Source: Lachnospiraceae bacterium (GTDB lineage Bacteria > Bacillota > Clostridia > Lachnospirales > Lachnospiraceae). Taken from it: a stretch of DNA of 64,000 nucleotides. The stretch lies in contig BLMC01000009.1 of assembly GCA_011959805.1 (NCBI GenBank), positions 1 through 64,000 of the forward strand, written 5' to 3'. The notes beneath the pieces are model-generated. The model made no database searches, was not told where the DNA came from, and saw only the letters and a list, made by a program, of their open reading frames with translations. Below, one piece after another: positions 48,720 through 59,256 of this stretch. Made by a program: the position numbers and the translations under genes. Position 1 is the stretch's first letter, and each line of letters opens with the position of its first letter.

Positions 48720-50009
48720 TTATTCCATTATCAAGATGTCATCTTGCAGAAATCCTTTAATTTTCCCAGTAATCAATTGGTTTTCTAGCGCACTATCACA
48801 TGCCTTACAAGCCACTTTTACATATTCTTTTGTGTGTCCAATCCAGTATTCTTTCCCTTCAATAACTTTTCTTTCCTCAAACAGCACATCTACATTTTTT
48901 CCGATATAAAAAGCTCTATACTTTCTCGAATGTTCCCATTCTATTGTCTGTAGGACATTACTTCTGTGCGTCTTGACCGCCTCTGATACCTGATCTGGCA
49001 TCACAGCTGCCTTAGTACCCTGCCTCTTGGAATACTTAAAGATATGCATCTCATAAAAACCCACGGATTCCACAAACTTTCTAGTAATATCAAACTCAAG
49101 GTCAGTCTCTCCTGGAAATCCTACAATCACATCCGTCGTAACTGCTGGATTATCAAAAAACTTGCGCAGCAATTGAACCCCTTTTTGATACGCTTCCGCT
49201 GTATAATGCCGATTCATGCGTTTTAATACACCATCACAGCCGCTTTGAAGCGACAGATGAAAATGAGGACACAGATGTGTTATTGTAGACAGCCCTTTTA
49301 CAAAGTCTTCTGTGATAATGCGCGGCTCAAGCGAGCCTAGGCGAATTCGTTCCACGCCCTCTATCACGTCGATTGTCTGTATTAATGACAGCAATTCCTC
49401 CATACCATAAGAACTAAGATGTATCCCCGTCAGTACAAATTCTTTGTATCCTGCTGCTATAAGACCTCTAATTTCCGCGACGACAGATTCCTTTGCGCGG
49501 CATCTGACACGCCCGCGCGCATACGGTATCATACAGTACGTACAAAACTGATTGCAACCATCCTGTATCTTGATATATGCCCGCGTGTGCTCTATAGTTG
49601 ATGTAATCTGCATTTCCTCATACTCTGACGTATGATTAATGTCAATCACACTCTCCTGCGCCACACCATCCATGTAATTCTCAAGAATTTCTATCAAGTC
49701 TTTTTTTCTATTATTTCCAATCAGAAGATCCACAGCGCTATCTGCCTCCACCGCGCGGGTATCGGACTGTACATAACAACCGACTGCCACAACAATTCCA
49801 TTGGGATTGGTTTTTTTTGCCCGGTGTAACATCTGCCTGCTTTTTCGGTCTGCAATATTCGTGACAGTGCAAGTATTCACGATATAAATATCTGCCTTGT
49901 CCTCAAATGGCACAAGTTGGTATCCATGCTGCCGCAATGATTGCAGCATTGCATCCATCTCATAAGAATTTACTTTACAGCCTAGATTGTGGTATGCTAC
50001 TGTTTTCAT
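48720..50009 (-). CDS. mtaB: tRNA threonylcarbamoyladenosine methylthiotransferase MtaB
   Basis: YHNLGCKVNSYEMDAM, IQDGCNQFCTYCMIPYARGRVR radical-SAM Cys motif, TRAM-like tail. Confidence 0.95.
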   Translation of the reverse strand: MKTVAYHNLGCKVNSYEMDAMLQSLRQHGYQLVPFEDKADIYIVNTCTVTNIADRKSRQMLHRAKKTNPNGIVVAVGCYVQSDTRAVEADSAVDLLIGNNRKKDLIEILENYMDGVAQESVIDINHTSEYEEMQITSTIEHTRAYIKIQDGCNQFCTYCMIPYARGRVRCRAKESVVAEIRGLIAAGYKEFVLTGIHLSSYGMEELLSLIQTIDVIEGVERIRLGSLEPRIITEDFVKGLSTITHLCPHFHLSLQSGCDGVLKRMNRHYTAEAYQKGVQLLRKFFDNPAVTTDVIVGFPGETDLEFDITRKFVESVGFYEMHIFKYSKRQGTKAAVMPDQVSEAVKTHRSNVLQTIEWEHSRKYRAFYIGKNVDVLFEERKVIEGKEYWIGHTKEYVKVACKACDSALENQLITGKIKGFLQDDILIME

Positions 50010-50172
50010 TTTAATGTATGTCCTTTCTATAATTATCTTTTTATGAACGCTATGAAATCATATTACACAAAGATTATTCTGAGATTCAACCAAATTTTAG
50101 CACTAATGTCAATTTGTACATATTTTTAGCTTATTTTCGTCAATTTTCATGACAACTGTTTTTTATCTGTAG

Positions 50173-50201
50173 TTGACTTTTCCACTGTTTCCCTTTATTA
50201 T
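50173..50201 (+). promoter_or_regulatory. sigma-A-type promoter of the HPr-like gene
   Basis: TTGACT-N17-TATTAT, followed by AAAGGAGG RBS before ATG 50236. Confidence 0.7.
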
Positions 50202-50235
50202 TAAAGAGAAGGGATAATAAAAGGAGGTAGTCAGA

Positions 50236-50466
50236 ATGAAAACAATTCAGATTTCTTTAAACTCTATTGATAAGGTAAAGTCTTTCGTTAACGATATCAC
50301 AAAGTTCGATTATGATTTTGACCTTGTTTCAGGCAGATACGTTATTGATGCAAAGTCTATCATGGGTATCTTTAGCTTAGATTTATCTAAGCCTATTGAC
50401 TTAAATATCCATGCTGAGGGCGGCACAGACGAGATTATGGAAGTCCTGAAACCTTACTTAGCATAA
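50236..50466 (+). CDS. HPr-like protein lacking the His15 motif
   Basis: GRYVIDAKSIMGIFSLDLSKPIDLNI matches the HPr Ser46 region; no HARPA motif. Confidence 0.85.
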   Translation: MKTIQISLNSIDKVKSFVNDITKFDYDFDLVSGRYVIDAKSIMGIFSLDLSKPIDLNIHAEGGTDEIMEVLKPYLA

Positions 50467-50522
50467 TTATTAGTATCGTTTCATATGGATACATAATTGT
50501 ATCTTGTCCAATTTGAACATTT

Positions 50523-50552
50523 ACCAGGCACATTTTGATATGCCTGGTTTTT
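50523..50552 (+). terminator. rho-independent terminator
   Basis: ACCAGGCA-CATTTTGATA-TGCCTGGTTTTT. Confidence 0.9.
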
Positions 50553-50592
50553 GTTTTTTCCAGACGTTCTTTCCTTTACCGCATTATCATGA

Positions 50593-51774
50593 TTAATACA
50601 CAATTTCTATCACTTCATCCGTTTCCAACGCGGTCTTTACCAGCTCGTCTATCTTTTCGTCAAGATTTTTCTCATGAATGCGTATCACATTGAGATTGGG
50701 TTTGGTAACAGGGTGTTTTGCCACAAAAATTGTACAACAATCCTCATAAGGTTGAATCGACGTCTCGTATGTATCAATCTTCTCTGAAATTTCTACAATC
50801 TCCTGCTTATCAAAACCAATCAATGGTCTGTAAACTGGCATTGTACACACATCATTTGTCGCCATTAGTGACTGCATCGTCTGAGAGGCTACCTGTCCAA
50901 TGCTCTCACCCGTAATAAGTCCCAGACAGCTACTCTTTTTTGCAATTTCCTCCGCAATCCGCATCATATAACGACGCATAATAATTGTAAGTTCATCATG
51001 TGGACACTGGTCGTAAATATACAACTGAATCTCTGTAAAATTTATAATGTGTAATTGTATTGGACCACTGTATTTAGAAACAATTCGTGCAAGGTCTATT
51101 ACCTTCTGCGTCGCGCGCTCGCTTGTGTAGGGCGGTGCATTAAAATAGACAGCATCGATTTTTACACCGCGCTTTGCAATCATATATCCTGCAACCGGCG
51201 AGTCGATACCACCCGACAAAAGTAACATACCTTTTCCATTGGTCCCAATAGGTAGTCCGCCGGGGCCTGGAATGACTGTCGAGTAAATATTAATTTTTTC
51301 GCGTATCTCAATGCGCAGCAACACATCTGGCTTATGCACGTCAACACGTATCTCTGGAAAGGCATTGAGTAACGCTTCCCCAATATCACAGTTAATTTCC
51401 ATAGAATTTTTTGGGTAATCTTTTCGCGCTCTGCGCGCCTCAACTTTAAAGGTAAACTTCTTGTTGGGATACTCTTTATCAATATAGTCAATCACATCTG
51501 TGCAGAGTTTCTCAAATCCTTCATCTAACACATAAACTACTGGACAGATTCCCGTAATGCCAAAAACTGTCTTTAATTGCTCTATCGTCTCCTCATAGTC
51601 AAACGTCGAAAGCGCATTGACGTAAATCCTTCCCTGTGACTTTGTAACTTCAAATGTACCCTCACAGCGTGTCAGTGCATAGCGAATCTGCTCACATAAT
51701 CTATCTTCAAATAAATATCGATTCTTTCCTTTTACGCCAATCTCTGCATACTTTATTAAAAATGATTTGTACAT
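50593..51774 (-). CDS. thiI: tRNA 4-thiouridine synthase ThiI
   Basis: FLIKYAEIGVKGKNRYLFE, PP-loop LLLSGGIDSPVAGYM, TGESIGQVASQT. Confidence 0.95.
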   Translation of the reverse strand: MYKSFLIKYAEIGVKGKNRYLFEDRLCEQIRYALTRCEGTFEVTKSQGRIYVNALSTFDYEETIEQLKTVFGITGICPVVYVLDEGFEKLCTDVIDYIDKEYPNKKFTFKVEARRARKDYPKNSMEINCDIGEALLNAFPEIRVDVHKPDVLLRIEIREKINIYSTVIPGPGGLPIGTNGKGMLLLSGGIDSPVAGYMIAKRGVKIDAVYFNAPPYTSERATQKVIDLARIVSKYSGPIQLHIINFTEIQLYIYDQCPHDELTIIMRRYMMRIAEEIAKKSSCLGLITGESIGQVASQTMQSLMATNDVCTMPVYRPLIGFDKQEIVEISEKIDTYETSIQPYEDCCTIFVAKHPVTKPNLNVIRIHEKNLDEKIDELVKTALETDEVIEIVY

Positions 51775-51845
51775 ACTTTCCTCCATGATGTTGCTGTGCA
51801 GAGAATGCCCTCTCCTGGGCATTCTCTTGTATGAAAAGTTCTTTT

Positions 51846-53009
51846 TTATTTACGAGTGTATCTTCTAAGCATTGGCAGCAACTCACCTAAGCATTTCACT
51901 GTATAATCAATCTCCGCCTCTGTCGTGTACAGACTGAAGCTAAACCGCAGCGTCGCATCGAGATATTGCTTCTCAACACCAATTGCCTTTAACGTTGCCG
52001 ATACAGACGGTTTATTTGATGAACACGCACTGCCTGCCGACACATAAATTCCTTTGTCCTCAAGCGCATGTAGCATCACTTCGCTGCGTACCCCTTGGAT
52101 AGAGACACTCACTACATGCGGTGCACCATCGCGCCCCACGGGACCGTTGAGACGAATGCCTTCCAAAGCACTTACACCCTTTACAAAACGTTCCTTAATG
52201 CTATATAAATACTCAATCTTTTCCTCAAAATCCGAAAAAATTTCTTCAATTGCCCTTGCCATGCCAGCAATTCCTGGAACATTCTCTGTACCAGAGCGCA
52301 TTCCTTTTTGCTGTCCACCGCCAAAGATAATTGGCCGCACCTTTGCCTTGTCACTAATGTAAAGAAATCCGACTCCCTTAGGACCATGAATTTTATGAGC
52401 ACTAACAGATAGCAGGTCAATGTGCATACGTTTTGGATAAATTCTGCACTTCCCAAATCCCTGTACGGCATCCACATGAAACAGTGTATTGGGATTCATG
52501 CGCTTAATTAATTCACCTGCTTGTTCGATTGGCTGTATTGCTCCAACTTCATTATTCGTATGCATAATCGATACTAGAATTGTGTTTTTTGTCATTGCCC
52601 GCTCAAGGTCAGAAAGAGAAATCACACCCTTTGCATCTACGGGAAGATACGTCACCATAAAACCCTGTTCTTCGAGATAAGCGCAGGTCTGCAATACTGC
52701 CGGATGCTCAATGCGTGTTGTTATAATATGTCGTCCTGCCCTATAATTTGCATATGCGCCTCCAATTAATGCAATATTGTCCGACTCCGTTCCACCGGAT
52801 GTAAAAAATATTTCCTTTTCCTGTACTTTTATGCATTTTGCAATGACTTCTTTGGCATAGCGCACGTACTTTTCGCTCTCCACACCTTTTTTATGCAGAC
52901 TTGAGGGATTTCCGTACTCTTCGCACATGATTCTTGTCATGAGCGCAGCGACTTCCGGCAAGCATCTAGTCGTCGCCGAATTGTCAAGATAAACTTCCAT
53001 CATATTCAC
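51846..53009 (-). CDS. cysteine desulfurase (NifS/IscS family)
   Basis: VYLDNSATTRCLPEV, FTSGGTESDNIALIG, SVSAHKIHGPKGVGFLY, SAGSACSS. Confidence 0.95.
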   Translation of the reverse strand: MNMMEVYLDNSATTRCLPEVAALMTRIMCEEYGNPSSLHKKGVESEKYVRYAKEVIAKCIKVQEKEIFFTSGGTESDNIALIGGAYANYRAGRHIITTRIEHPAVLQTCAYLEEQGFMVTYLPVDAKGVISLSDLERAMTKNTILVSIMHTNNEVGAIQPIEQAGELIKRMNPNTLFHVDAVQGFGKCRIYPKRMHIDLLSVSAHKIHGPKGVGFLYISDKAKVRPIIFGGGQQKGMRSGTENVPGIAGMARAIEEIFSDFEEKIEYLYSIKERFVKGVSALEGIRLNGPVGRDGAPHVVSVSIQGVRSEVMLHALEDKGIYVSAGSACSSNKPSVSATLKAIGVEKQYLDATLRFSFSLYTTEAEIDYTVKCLGELLPMLRRYTRK

Positions 53010-53163
53010 ACCTTCAAACGTATATTAATTATCTAAAACAGTCTCATATTTATATAAATATGCGGTTTTTACCATTTTTGTGATTCAAAATCACACGGAT
53101 ACGACATATTTCATCATAGCAGAACGACAATATTTGCGCAATAAAAACTTAGCGATAGTATGT

Positions 53164-53922
53164 CTAACGCTCAAGCTGATACATAATCCATGCCATAACA
53201 GTCATACCCGCTGTCTCTGTACGCAAAATCCGTCTGCCAAGCGTGATTGGTTTCATGTCATAATCTATTGCTTTTTGAATTTCACGCTCCTCAAAACCCC
53301 CCTCAGGACCAATAAAAATAGCGACCGACTGCCCCGGTTTTAAATTATCGATAATTTGTCGCGTTCCTTCCATGCCAGATGCATCATCCAGCATTTCTTC
53401 CATCTCGTAAGGAACCAGTTTGACATCAATATGCTCTGCGTACACCAACGCTTCCTGATAGCCCATAACCTCGCGCACTCTTGGCACAATAGCACGACGA
53501 CTCTGTTTGGCGGCCGCCTCTGCAATCCCTTGCCACCGTGACGTCTTTGTAGCCGCCTTCTTTGCATCAAACTTTACCACACAGCGCTTCATGGCAACAG
53601 GAATTATCTCATACACCCCAAGTTCCACCATTTTTTGAATGATAAACTCCATCTTATCTCCCTTGGGCAGCCCTTGAAACAGATATACTTTAGCCGGCAG
53701 CTCCACACCATCCTCCTTAATAAAACGAAGACAGCACACTACCTCTATCTCTGTAATTTCCTCAATTCCACATCGGTAATCTCTACCATCCACTCCATTG
53801 CTGACACTGATTTCATCTCCCACTTTGAGACGAATTACATTCTTAATATGATTTACATCATCACCTGTGATAATGATACGCTTGTCATTTATCTGAGAAG
53901 GCTCCACAAAAAAATGATACAT
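53164..53922 (-). CDS. rsmE: 16S rRNA (uracil1498-N3)-methyltransferase
   Basis: HIKNVIRLKVGDEI, AAAKQSRRAIVPRV, IFIGPEGGFEEREI, LGRRILRTETAGM. Confidence 0.95.
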   Translation of the reverse strand: MYHFFVEPSQINDKRIIITGDDVNHIKNVIRLKVGDEISVSNGVDGRDYRCGIEEITEIEVVCCLRFIKEDGVELPAKVYLFQGLPKGDKMEFIIQKMVELGVYEIIPVAMKRCVVKFDAKKAATKTSRWQGIAEAAAKQSRRAIVPRVREVMGYQEALVYAEHIDVKLVPYEMEEMLDDASGMEGTRQIIDNLKPGQSVAIFIGPEGGFEEREIQKAIDYDMKPITLGRRILRTETAGMTVMAWIMYQLER

Positions 53923-53978
53923 GAACTTTACCTCTATTCTTAATACCTATCATAAATTTTTTAATTAAATGTTCCAAA

Positions 53979-54755
53979 TCAAAACCGTAATAGCGCTTCC
54001 AGTGTCACTTGAAAGATTGTTTCGCGCGCGGAAAAATTCGCGTTCCAGCTTCTATCATCATATTCTTCATTTCCTACTAAAATATCTCCACTGTACAAAA
54101 GCTGTCCAAAAACTTTATTGCGATATTTCGCGATTGCCGCCATGGCAGAACACTCCATCTCTACTGCCTGACACCCCTGTTTTATTCTATGCTCTACCAT
54201 TTCTTTTGTCTCTCTATAATATCCATCTGTAGACCATGTAGTACATTTTAAATATGGTATTTTGTATTTTGCCAAAACCTGTTCAAAAATTTTCACAGGC
54301 TCCTCATTTAATTCAATATATCTGCTTGGCGGCAAATATTTATAAGAAGCCCCCTCATCTCTCAATGCGCGAATTGGAATGATAATATCCCCCGCCGGAA
54401 TATCAGCTAGTACACCACATCCCCCGCAGCACAACAGCACTTCAACGCCTTCTCCGTATAGCCAATCCGTCATCATTGCAATAGAACCAGAACCCACAAC
54501 CGCCTGGACTATACATATTTCCGTGTCTTTATAGTTAAGCTTATATGTGTGAAATGCTCTCATCTCTGAAATATAGGTGCCAATAATCTCACCATGATAC
54601 CGTTCTACAAACGAATCAAGTACCTCCTTAAAAAATGTCATAATACATAGTCGTGGAAAAGGTCCTTTTTCCTGTTCCCCTCTCCATCCGGGGTTAATCA
54701 CCGCATTTTGTTCTGTACTGTACTCTAAAATTGGAAATTCATTTTCAACTATCAT
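53979..54755 (-). CDS. nucleoside phosphorylase / purine-uridine phosphorylase-like protein
   Basis: VQAVVGSGSIAMMTDWLYGEGVEVLLCCGGCGVL, CQAVEMECSAMAAIAKYR. Confidence 0.85.
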   Translation of the reverse strand: MIVENEFPILEYSTEQNAVINPGWRGEQEKGPFPRLCIMTFFKEVLDSFVERYHGEIIGTYISEMRAFHTYKLNYKDTEICIVQAVVGSGSIAMMTDWLYGEGVEVLLCCGGCGVLADIPAGDIIIPIRALRDEGASYKYLPPSRYIELNEEPVKIFEQVLAKYKIPYLKCTTWSTDGYYRETKEMVEHRIKQGCQAVEMECSAMAAIAKYRNKVFGQLLYSGDILVGNEEYDDRSWNANFSARETIFQVTLEALLRF

Positions 54756-54794
54756 TTGTCCTTCTCCTCCAAAAAATATTTTCTAAATCCTATT

Positions 54795-55757
54795 TTATTT
54801 GCGTGCTGTGAGACTCACCCACTCACCTTGATAAGTAACCTCAACGACTTCAAGTCCTGCTGCTTCCAGCGCACTACGCACTGTCTGTTCCTTATTATCA
54901 ATAATACCAGAAGTAATATACACACCACCTGGTTTGAGCTGATTGACAATTACTGGGGTAAGTGGTACAAGTACATCCGCCAAAATATTTGCGACAACAA
55001 TATCATACTTTTCATAGCCAACTTTATCCTGCACAATCTTGTCTGTAATAATATTTCCAATCATCATCTCAAAGCGTTCTGGCGCAATACAGTTCGCTTC
55101 CATATTTTCTCGAACAGCTTCCACCGCACAAGGGTCAAGGTCTGTGCCAAGCGCATGTTTAATACCATACATCAATGAAATAATTGCAAGAATACCGCTT
55201 CCTGTCCCCACATCAAGAAGTTCTGTTTCCGATGTAATATATTTTTTTAATTGGCGAATACAAAGTTGTGTTGTCTCGTGCATTCCTGTTCCAAATGCTG
55301 TTCCCGGGTCAATATGAAGAATTTTTTTATCTTTGTCTTTCGCTTCAACTTCTTCCCACGACGGAATCACAAGCAAATCATCAATATAAAACTGGTGAAA
55401 AAATTGCTTCCAATTGTTAATCCAATCAATATCTTCCGTCTCCGAAACTAGAATCGTTCCCTCGCCAACATCCATAAAATTGCGAAGTTCGTCAAGCTCT
55501 CCGCGAATATTTGCTGTGATTTCATCTGTATTTACTGGATTTGCATCATTCTCCTCAACAAAAAAGCTTAAATATGCAATTCCATCATCCTCTGGTCCAT
55601 CTGGCAAAATATCAACAAACATCTGTTCTTTTTCCAGCGGTGTCAGCGGAATCTTATCTTCAATCTGTGCTCCTTCCAAACCAATATCATACAATGTGCT
55701 AATTATAATATCCTCTGCATCCGTAATTGTCTTAATTGTAAACTTTTTCCATTTCAT
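54795..55757 (-). CDS. prmA: ribosomal protein L11 methyltransferase
   Basis: IDPGTAFGTGMHETTQLC, LLDVGTGSGILAI, VVANILADVLVPL. Confidence 0.95.
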   Translation of the reverse strand: MKWKKFTIKTITDAEDIIISTLYDIGLEGAQIEDKIPLTPLEKEQMFVDILPDGPEDDGIAYLSFFVEENDANPVNTDEITANIRGELDELRNFMDVGEGTILVSETEDIDWINNWKQFFHQFYIDDLLVIPSWEEVEAKDKDKKILHIDPGTAFGTGMHETTQLCIRQLKKYITSETELLDVGTGSGILAIISLMYGIKHALGTDLDPCAVEAVRENMEANCIAPERFEMMIGNIITDKIVQDKVGYEKYDIVVANILADVLVPLTPVIVNQLKPGGVYITSGIIDNKEQTVRSALEAAGLEVVEVTYQGEWVSLTARK

Positions 55758-56038
55758 AAAAAACCTCACTTTTTCTTTGCGTCTGTACGCAAAAAACTTC
55801 TGTGCAATATCCTTATCCTATGTAACAATTCCATTATGCCCATTTATAAATTGTCGGTTTGTACAATCTGACAATTTATTTTATGTTGGGTGTCACCCTA
55901 TAAAATCGAATCTACAAAATGTCTTATATTCTTATATGCACAAACTCTCAACAGCATTTTGTAACTTCAATTTTGTATGGCTGAACTGTTACTATCATAT
56001 CACACAGAAGCTTCTATTACTATTAAAATTTATTCAAC

Positions 56039-56911
56039 CTACTCTTTCACTTGCAAATTTGCTTTTACACTTTCTCTACTTTTAAAGCCTAACAACCAAT
56101 TTGTAACCAGGATTCGTATCCCCCCTACCAGCCAAAGAAACAATATAATCAGCATACAAACGCCTACCACAAGCGCTGTGTATTGTAAAAATCCTGTCCA
56201 ATCACTGCGGTACAACCTTCCAATCGCCGGAATCCCAAGCACCATTGAAAAATACCAAAATACAGGTATTAGCAACCGTCCTAAAACGCTCTTTTGTACT
56301 GCTTCCACACCCAATTGATTAGAGAAGGTTCCTTTCTGGGCGCTACCAATGCGCCATGTAATATCCTTTTTCCTCTGCATTGGCATGTGTATAAAAAACA
56401 GCTTACAGAACCTTCCTGCCAGATAATAAAGAACAAAAAGCATAGAAAAATATACTGTTGTACCAATCACTGTATGAAGTTGCTCTGCTGTTATCCATAC
56501 AGATAAAATCTCACTGTCTGTTAACGCAAGCGGCAAATAAATAGAAACAGTAATCCTAATTCCATTGACAAAAATGGTTCCTATATAAGAGAAAATAGCA
56601 CTAAACCCTAGCCAATAAACTTTCTTTCTAAACGAATCTATCATAGGAATAAATGTAAAGACCATCATAACAAACGTAATTAACAAAAACCGAACACCTG
56701 AACAAGATGGCGCTATAATAAAACGATACGCATGACTCACATAACCAACCTGCGCAATCTTTTCAAAAGAAATGCCACTTAGAATCTGCACCCACTCTGT
56801 AGTGGGTGCCAAAATCCAAAAGAGTTTGTCACTGTCCGCCGTACGATAAAATATTTTAATTGCTAGTACAGCCAGAATCGCTGGAATATAAACTCCCAAA
56901 TTCTTTTTCAT
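56039..56911 (-). CDS. exosortase family transpeptidase (XrtK-like)
   Basis: multi-TM with Cys/Arg/His catalytic pattern: IIAPSCSGVRFLLITFVMM, VNGIRITVSIYL, EQLHTVIGTTVYF. Confidence 0.82.
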   Translation of the reverse strand: MKKNLGVYIPAILAVLAIKIFYRTADSDKLFWILAPTTEWVQILSGISFEKIAQVGYVSHAYRFIIAPSCSGVRFLLITFVMMVFTFIPMIDSFRKKVYWLGFSAIFSYIGTIFVNGIRITVSIYLPLALTDSEILSVWITAEQLHTVIGTTVYFSMLFVLYYLAGRFCKLFFIHMPMQRKKDITWRIGSAQKGTFSNQLGVEAVQKSVLGRLLIPVFWYFSMVLGIPAIGRLYRSDWTGFLQYTALVVGVCMLIILFLWLVGGIRILVTNWLLGFKSRESVKANLQVKE

Positions 56912-57036
56912 GATAAACCTCCTTGTGGATATTGTTTTTTATTCCTTCCAACATCTTCAAATCCAAAGCATACAGTGCAAAACAAACATTTGTTTATGTT
57001 TTGTGTAAAAGATATTAAAATAGAAAAATGTGTTTC

Positions 57037-59256
57037 CTACATTGTTTTTCTACGCAATTTTCTTTTGATGCAGGGCAACTGCAACAACATAATCAATACA
57101 AGCATGACCATCAAGAATAGTTCTGAAGGCTCCGCACCAAACAGATAACCTCCTAATGCAAAGTTTGATACCTCCAGCGGTAGAGAAAGTGGTTGTTTGA
57201 CGTCTTTGCTATTTTTGTCTGGATTGCGCACCGTCTCTGTCACAGCTATAAATGATGTGTATGGTGTAAGCATACTATATGTCAACCCAAGCTGTGTCAC
57301 TTCTTCTTTTACATCTGGATTGTCGTCATTGAGTCCATAATCTGTCAATCGCTCTATTCTTTTTTGCGCCCACAAATAACTGAGTACATCACTTTCTATA
57401 GACACTGCTGAAACCAATTGATTCTCAGACTTTGTATCAAAAGGCGTTGCCGACGCTGTATTTTGATTCAAAATGATTGTGTTCTTTTCAGAATCTACTT
57501 TATTTGGCACAGTCGCTTTCCTATCTGTACTGCTAACCTGCACTGTCTTTGAATCAGTGGTGTTTGCTTTAACCACTTTTGTATCTGTATTTGTTTCTTC
57601 CGCTAACAGTTCCACAAGTGAAATTGTCTGCATATAGTCACTGCTTCCCGTTTTTCCTGTAATCTGGACGGTGCCTGATGGTTCACCGCGCCACTTTCCT
57701 ATAAGAACAATTGGCCGCTGTGCAAACAGAGTCGGTAGCGTAGTAGGCTCCACATCATACACATCAAATCCATTAAATTTGACCTGAATATCTGTCATTA
57801 CAGGAGATTGTATATATGTCTTAAATCGCGCAGCAGTATCCGATGCTTCCTCTTTCTCGGTAACTACAAAAGGCTCTCCCTGCCCTGTCTTAGCAATTCC
57901 TTCTATTAGATAACGGTTCACTCCTCTACCAATGCCAAACGGAAAGAAATCTGTATTACCAATATGTTCATGAATAATTTGAAAAATTTCTTTCTCACCA
58001 TAAATATAACCGTCAGTAATAACAACAATACTTCGCGATACATTGTCACCGCTTGGCATTGCAAGCGCCTTCCTCAATGCTGGTGCAAGCTCAGTGCCGC
58101 CGCCTCCTTCCTGATCATCTATCATTTGTAATGCTCGTTTAATATTTGCTTCATTTGCCGAAACAGACTTGTCCGCCATCTGAATGGCATCACTTGAAAA
58201 CAAAACCAAGTTAAAGGTATCTGTCTCTCGAAGATCCGATACCAAATTTTTAATTAACTCCTTAGCGGTCTCCAAAGGATAACCAGACATTGATCCTGAG
58301 ACATCAAGCACGAAAATATACTCTCGCGGTGGAATGTCCTCTACATTGCAGCGTTCTGGCGGCTGTACCATCAGCATAAAAAAATTCTCATTTTCACCAG
58401 TGTTGAGCATTACCCCTGTTGAAATATCCTGTCCTGTCATTTTATAATCCAATACAAAATCTCGATTTCCTGCATAATCAGAAGTGTCAGCAAGTGACAC
58501 TGCTGCTTTTGTGTTTTCTTCCCACTGAACCATAATTTCATGAGAATTACTTGCAAGGTCGGTAATTGGGACAGCCGCAGACAGATTGACATGAATTTCA
58601 TAGACATCTTTTGACTTTGTGCCTTCTGGTAAATAGGGCGTTGAAGTCCACTCCTCTCGTGTTCCACAGTCATCGATAACAGGTCCCATATATCTTGGCC
58701 CTACAACTGTAGGATAGACAAACTGGTAGACACCATCTGTAGGATTAATTAATTCTGTATAGTGAAGGTCAATAGAAACCTTATCGCCAGGCATAATATT
58801 TGCAATATTCATTGTAAATACATTCGGGCGCTCTTCCGACAACAGTGACGCACTTTTTCCCTCCTCTTTTGCCTCCTCGAACTCCTGCTTAGCTTCTTCT
58901 TTTTCCTTGATTTTTGCAGTGACAAGTTGATTGCCAATCTGCATTTGCATCCCATGCACAGTTACCCGAGTAGAAGCCGGAAATACATAACAAGCATTGA
59001 TAGGGCTTTTACCCTCGTTCGCATAAGACTGCCGTACATGAATATCGGCAATCATACCATTGATATCCGCTGTAACATTGGTTTTTTTAAGTGGAAAACT
59101 ATCCACATTTACTTCCTCCGACTCGACATAAAAATAAGGTGCACCTGTCTTATCCTCTTCCTTACTCTCTTCCTCTGCATAAATTGGATTCATTGGAAGC
59201 ATTATTAAGAGCAGCAACATGCACATAAAACGAAGAAATATTTTGTATTGTTTCAT
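57037..59256 (-). CDS. secreted VIT + VWA domain protein with exosortase-type C-terminal sorting region
   Basis: signal peptide; VIT region LKKTNVTADINGMIADIHVRQSYANEGKSPINACYVFPA; VWA MIDAS FVLDVSGSMSG; C-terminus FGAEPSELFLMVMLVLIMLLQLPCIKRKLRRKTM. Confidence 0.85.
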   Translation of the reverse strand: MKQYKIFLRFMCMLLLLIMLPMNPIYAEEESKEEDKTGAPYFYVESEEVNVDSFPLKKTNVTADINGMIADIHVRQSYANEGKSPINACYVFPASTRVTVHGMQMQIGNQLVTAKIKEKEEAKQEFEEAKEEGKSASLLSEERPNVFTMNIANIMPGDKVSIDLHYTELINPTDGVYQFVYPTVVGPRYMGPVIDDCGTREEWTSTPYLPEGTKSKDVYEIHVNLSAAVPITDLASNSHEIMVQWEENTKAAVSLADTSDYAGNRDFVLDYKMTGQDISTGVMLNTGENENFFMLMVQPPERCNVEDIPPREYIFVLDVSGSMSGYPLETAKELIKNLVSDLRETDTFNLVLFSSDAIQMADKSVSANEANIKRALQMIDDQEGGGGTELAPALRKALAMPSGDNVSRSIVVITDGYIYGEKEIFQIIHEHIGNTDFFPFGIGRGVNRYLIEGIAKTGQGEPFVVTEKEEASDTAARFKTYIQSPVMTDIQVKFNGFDVYDVEPTTLPTLFAQRPIVLIGKWRGEPSGTVQITGKTGSSDYMQTISLVELLAEETNTDTKVVKANTTDSKTVQVSSTDRKATVPNKVDSEKNTIILNQNTASATPFDTKSENQLVSAVSIESDVLSYLWAQKRIERLTDYGLNDDNPDVKEEVTQLGLTYSMLTPYTSFIAVTETVRNPDKNSKDVKQPLSLPLEVSNFALGGYLFGAEPSELFLMVMLVLIMLLQLPCIKRKLRRKTM

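Noticed and set aside
55414-56085. 223-aa plus-strand ORF spanning prmA and its upstream region
   Set aside because: Mostly antisense to prmA; serine/isoleucine-rich shadow composition, no RBS
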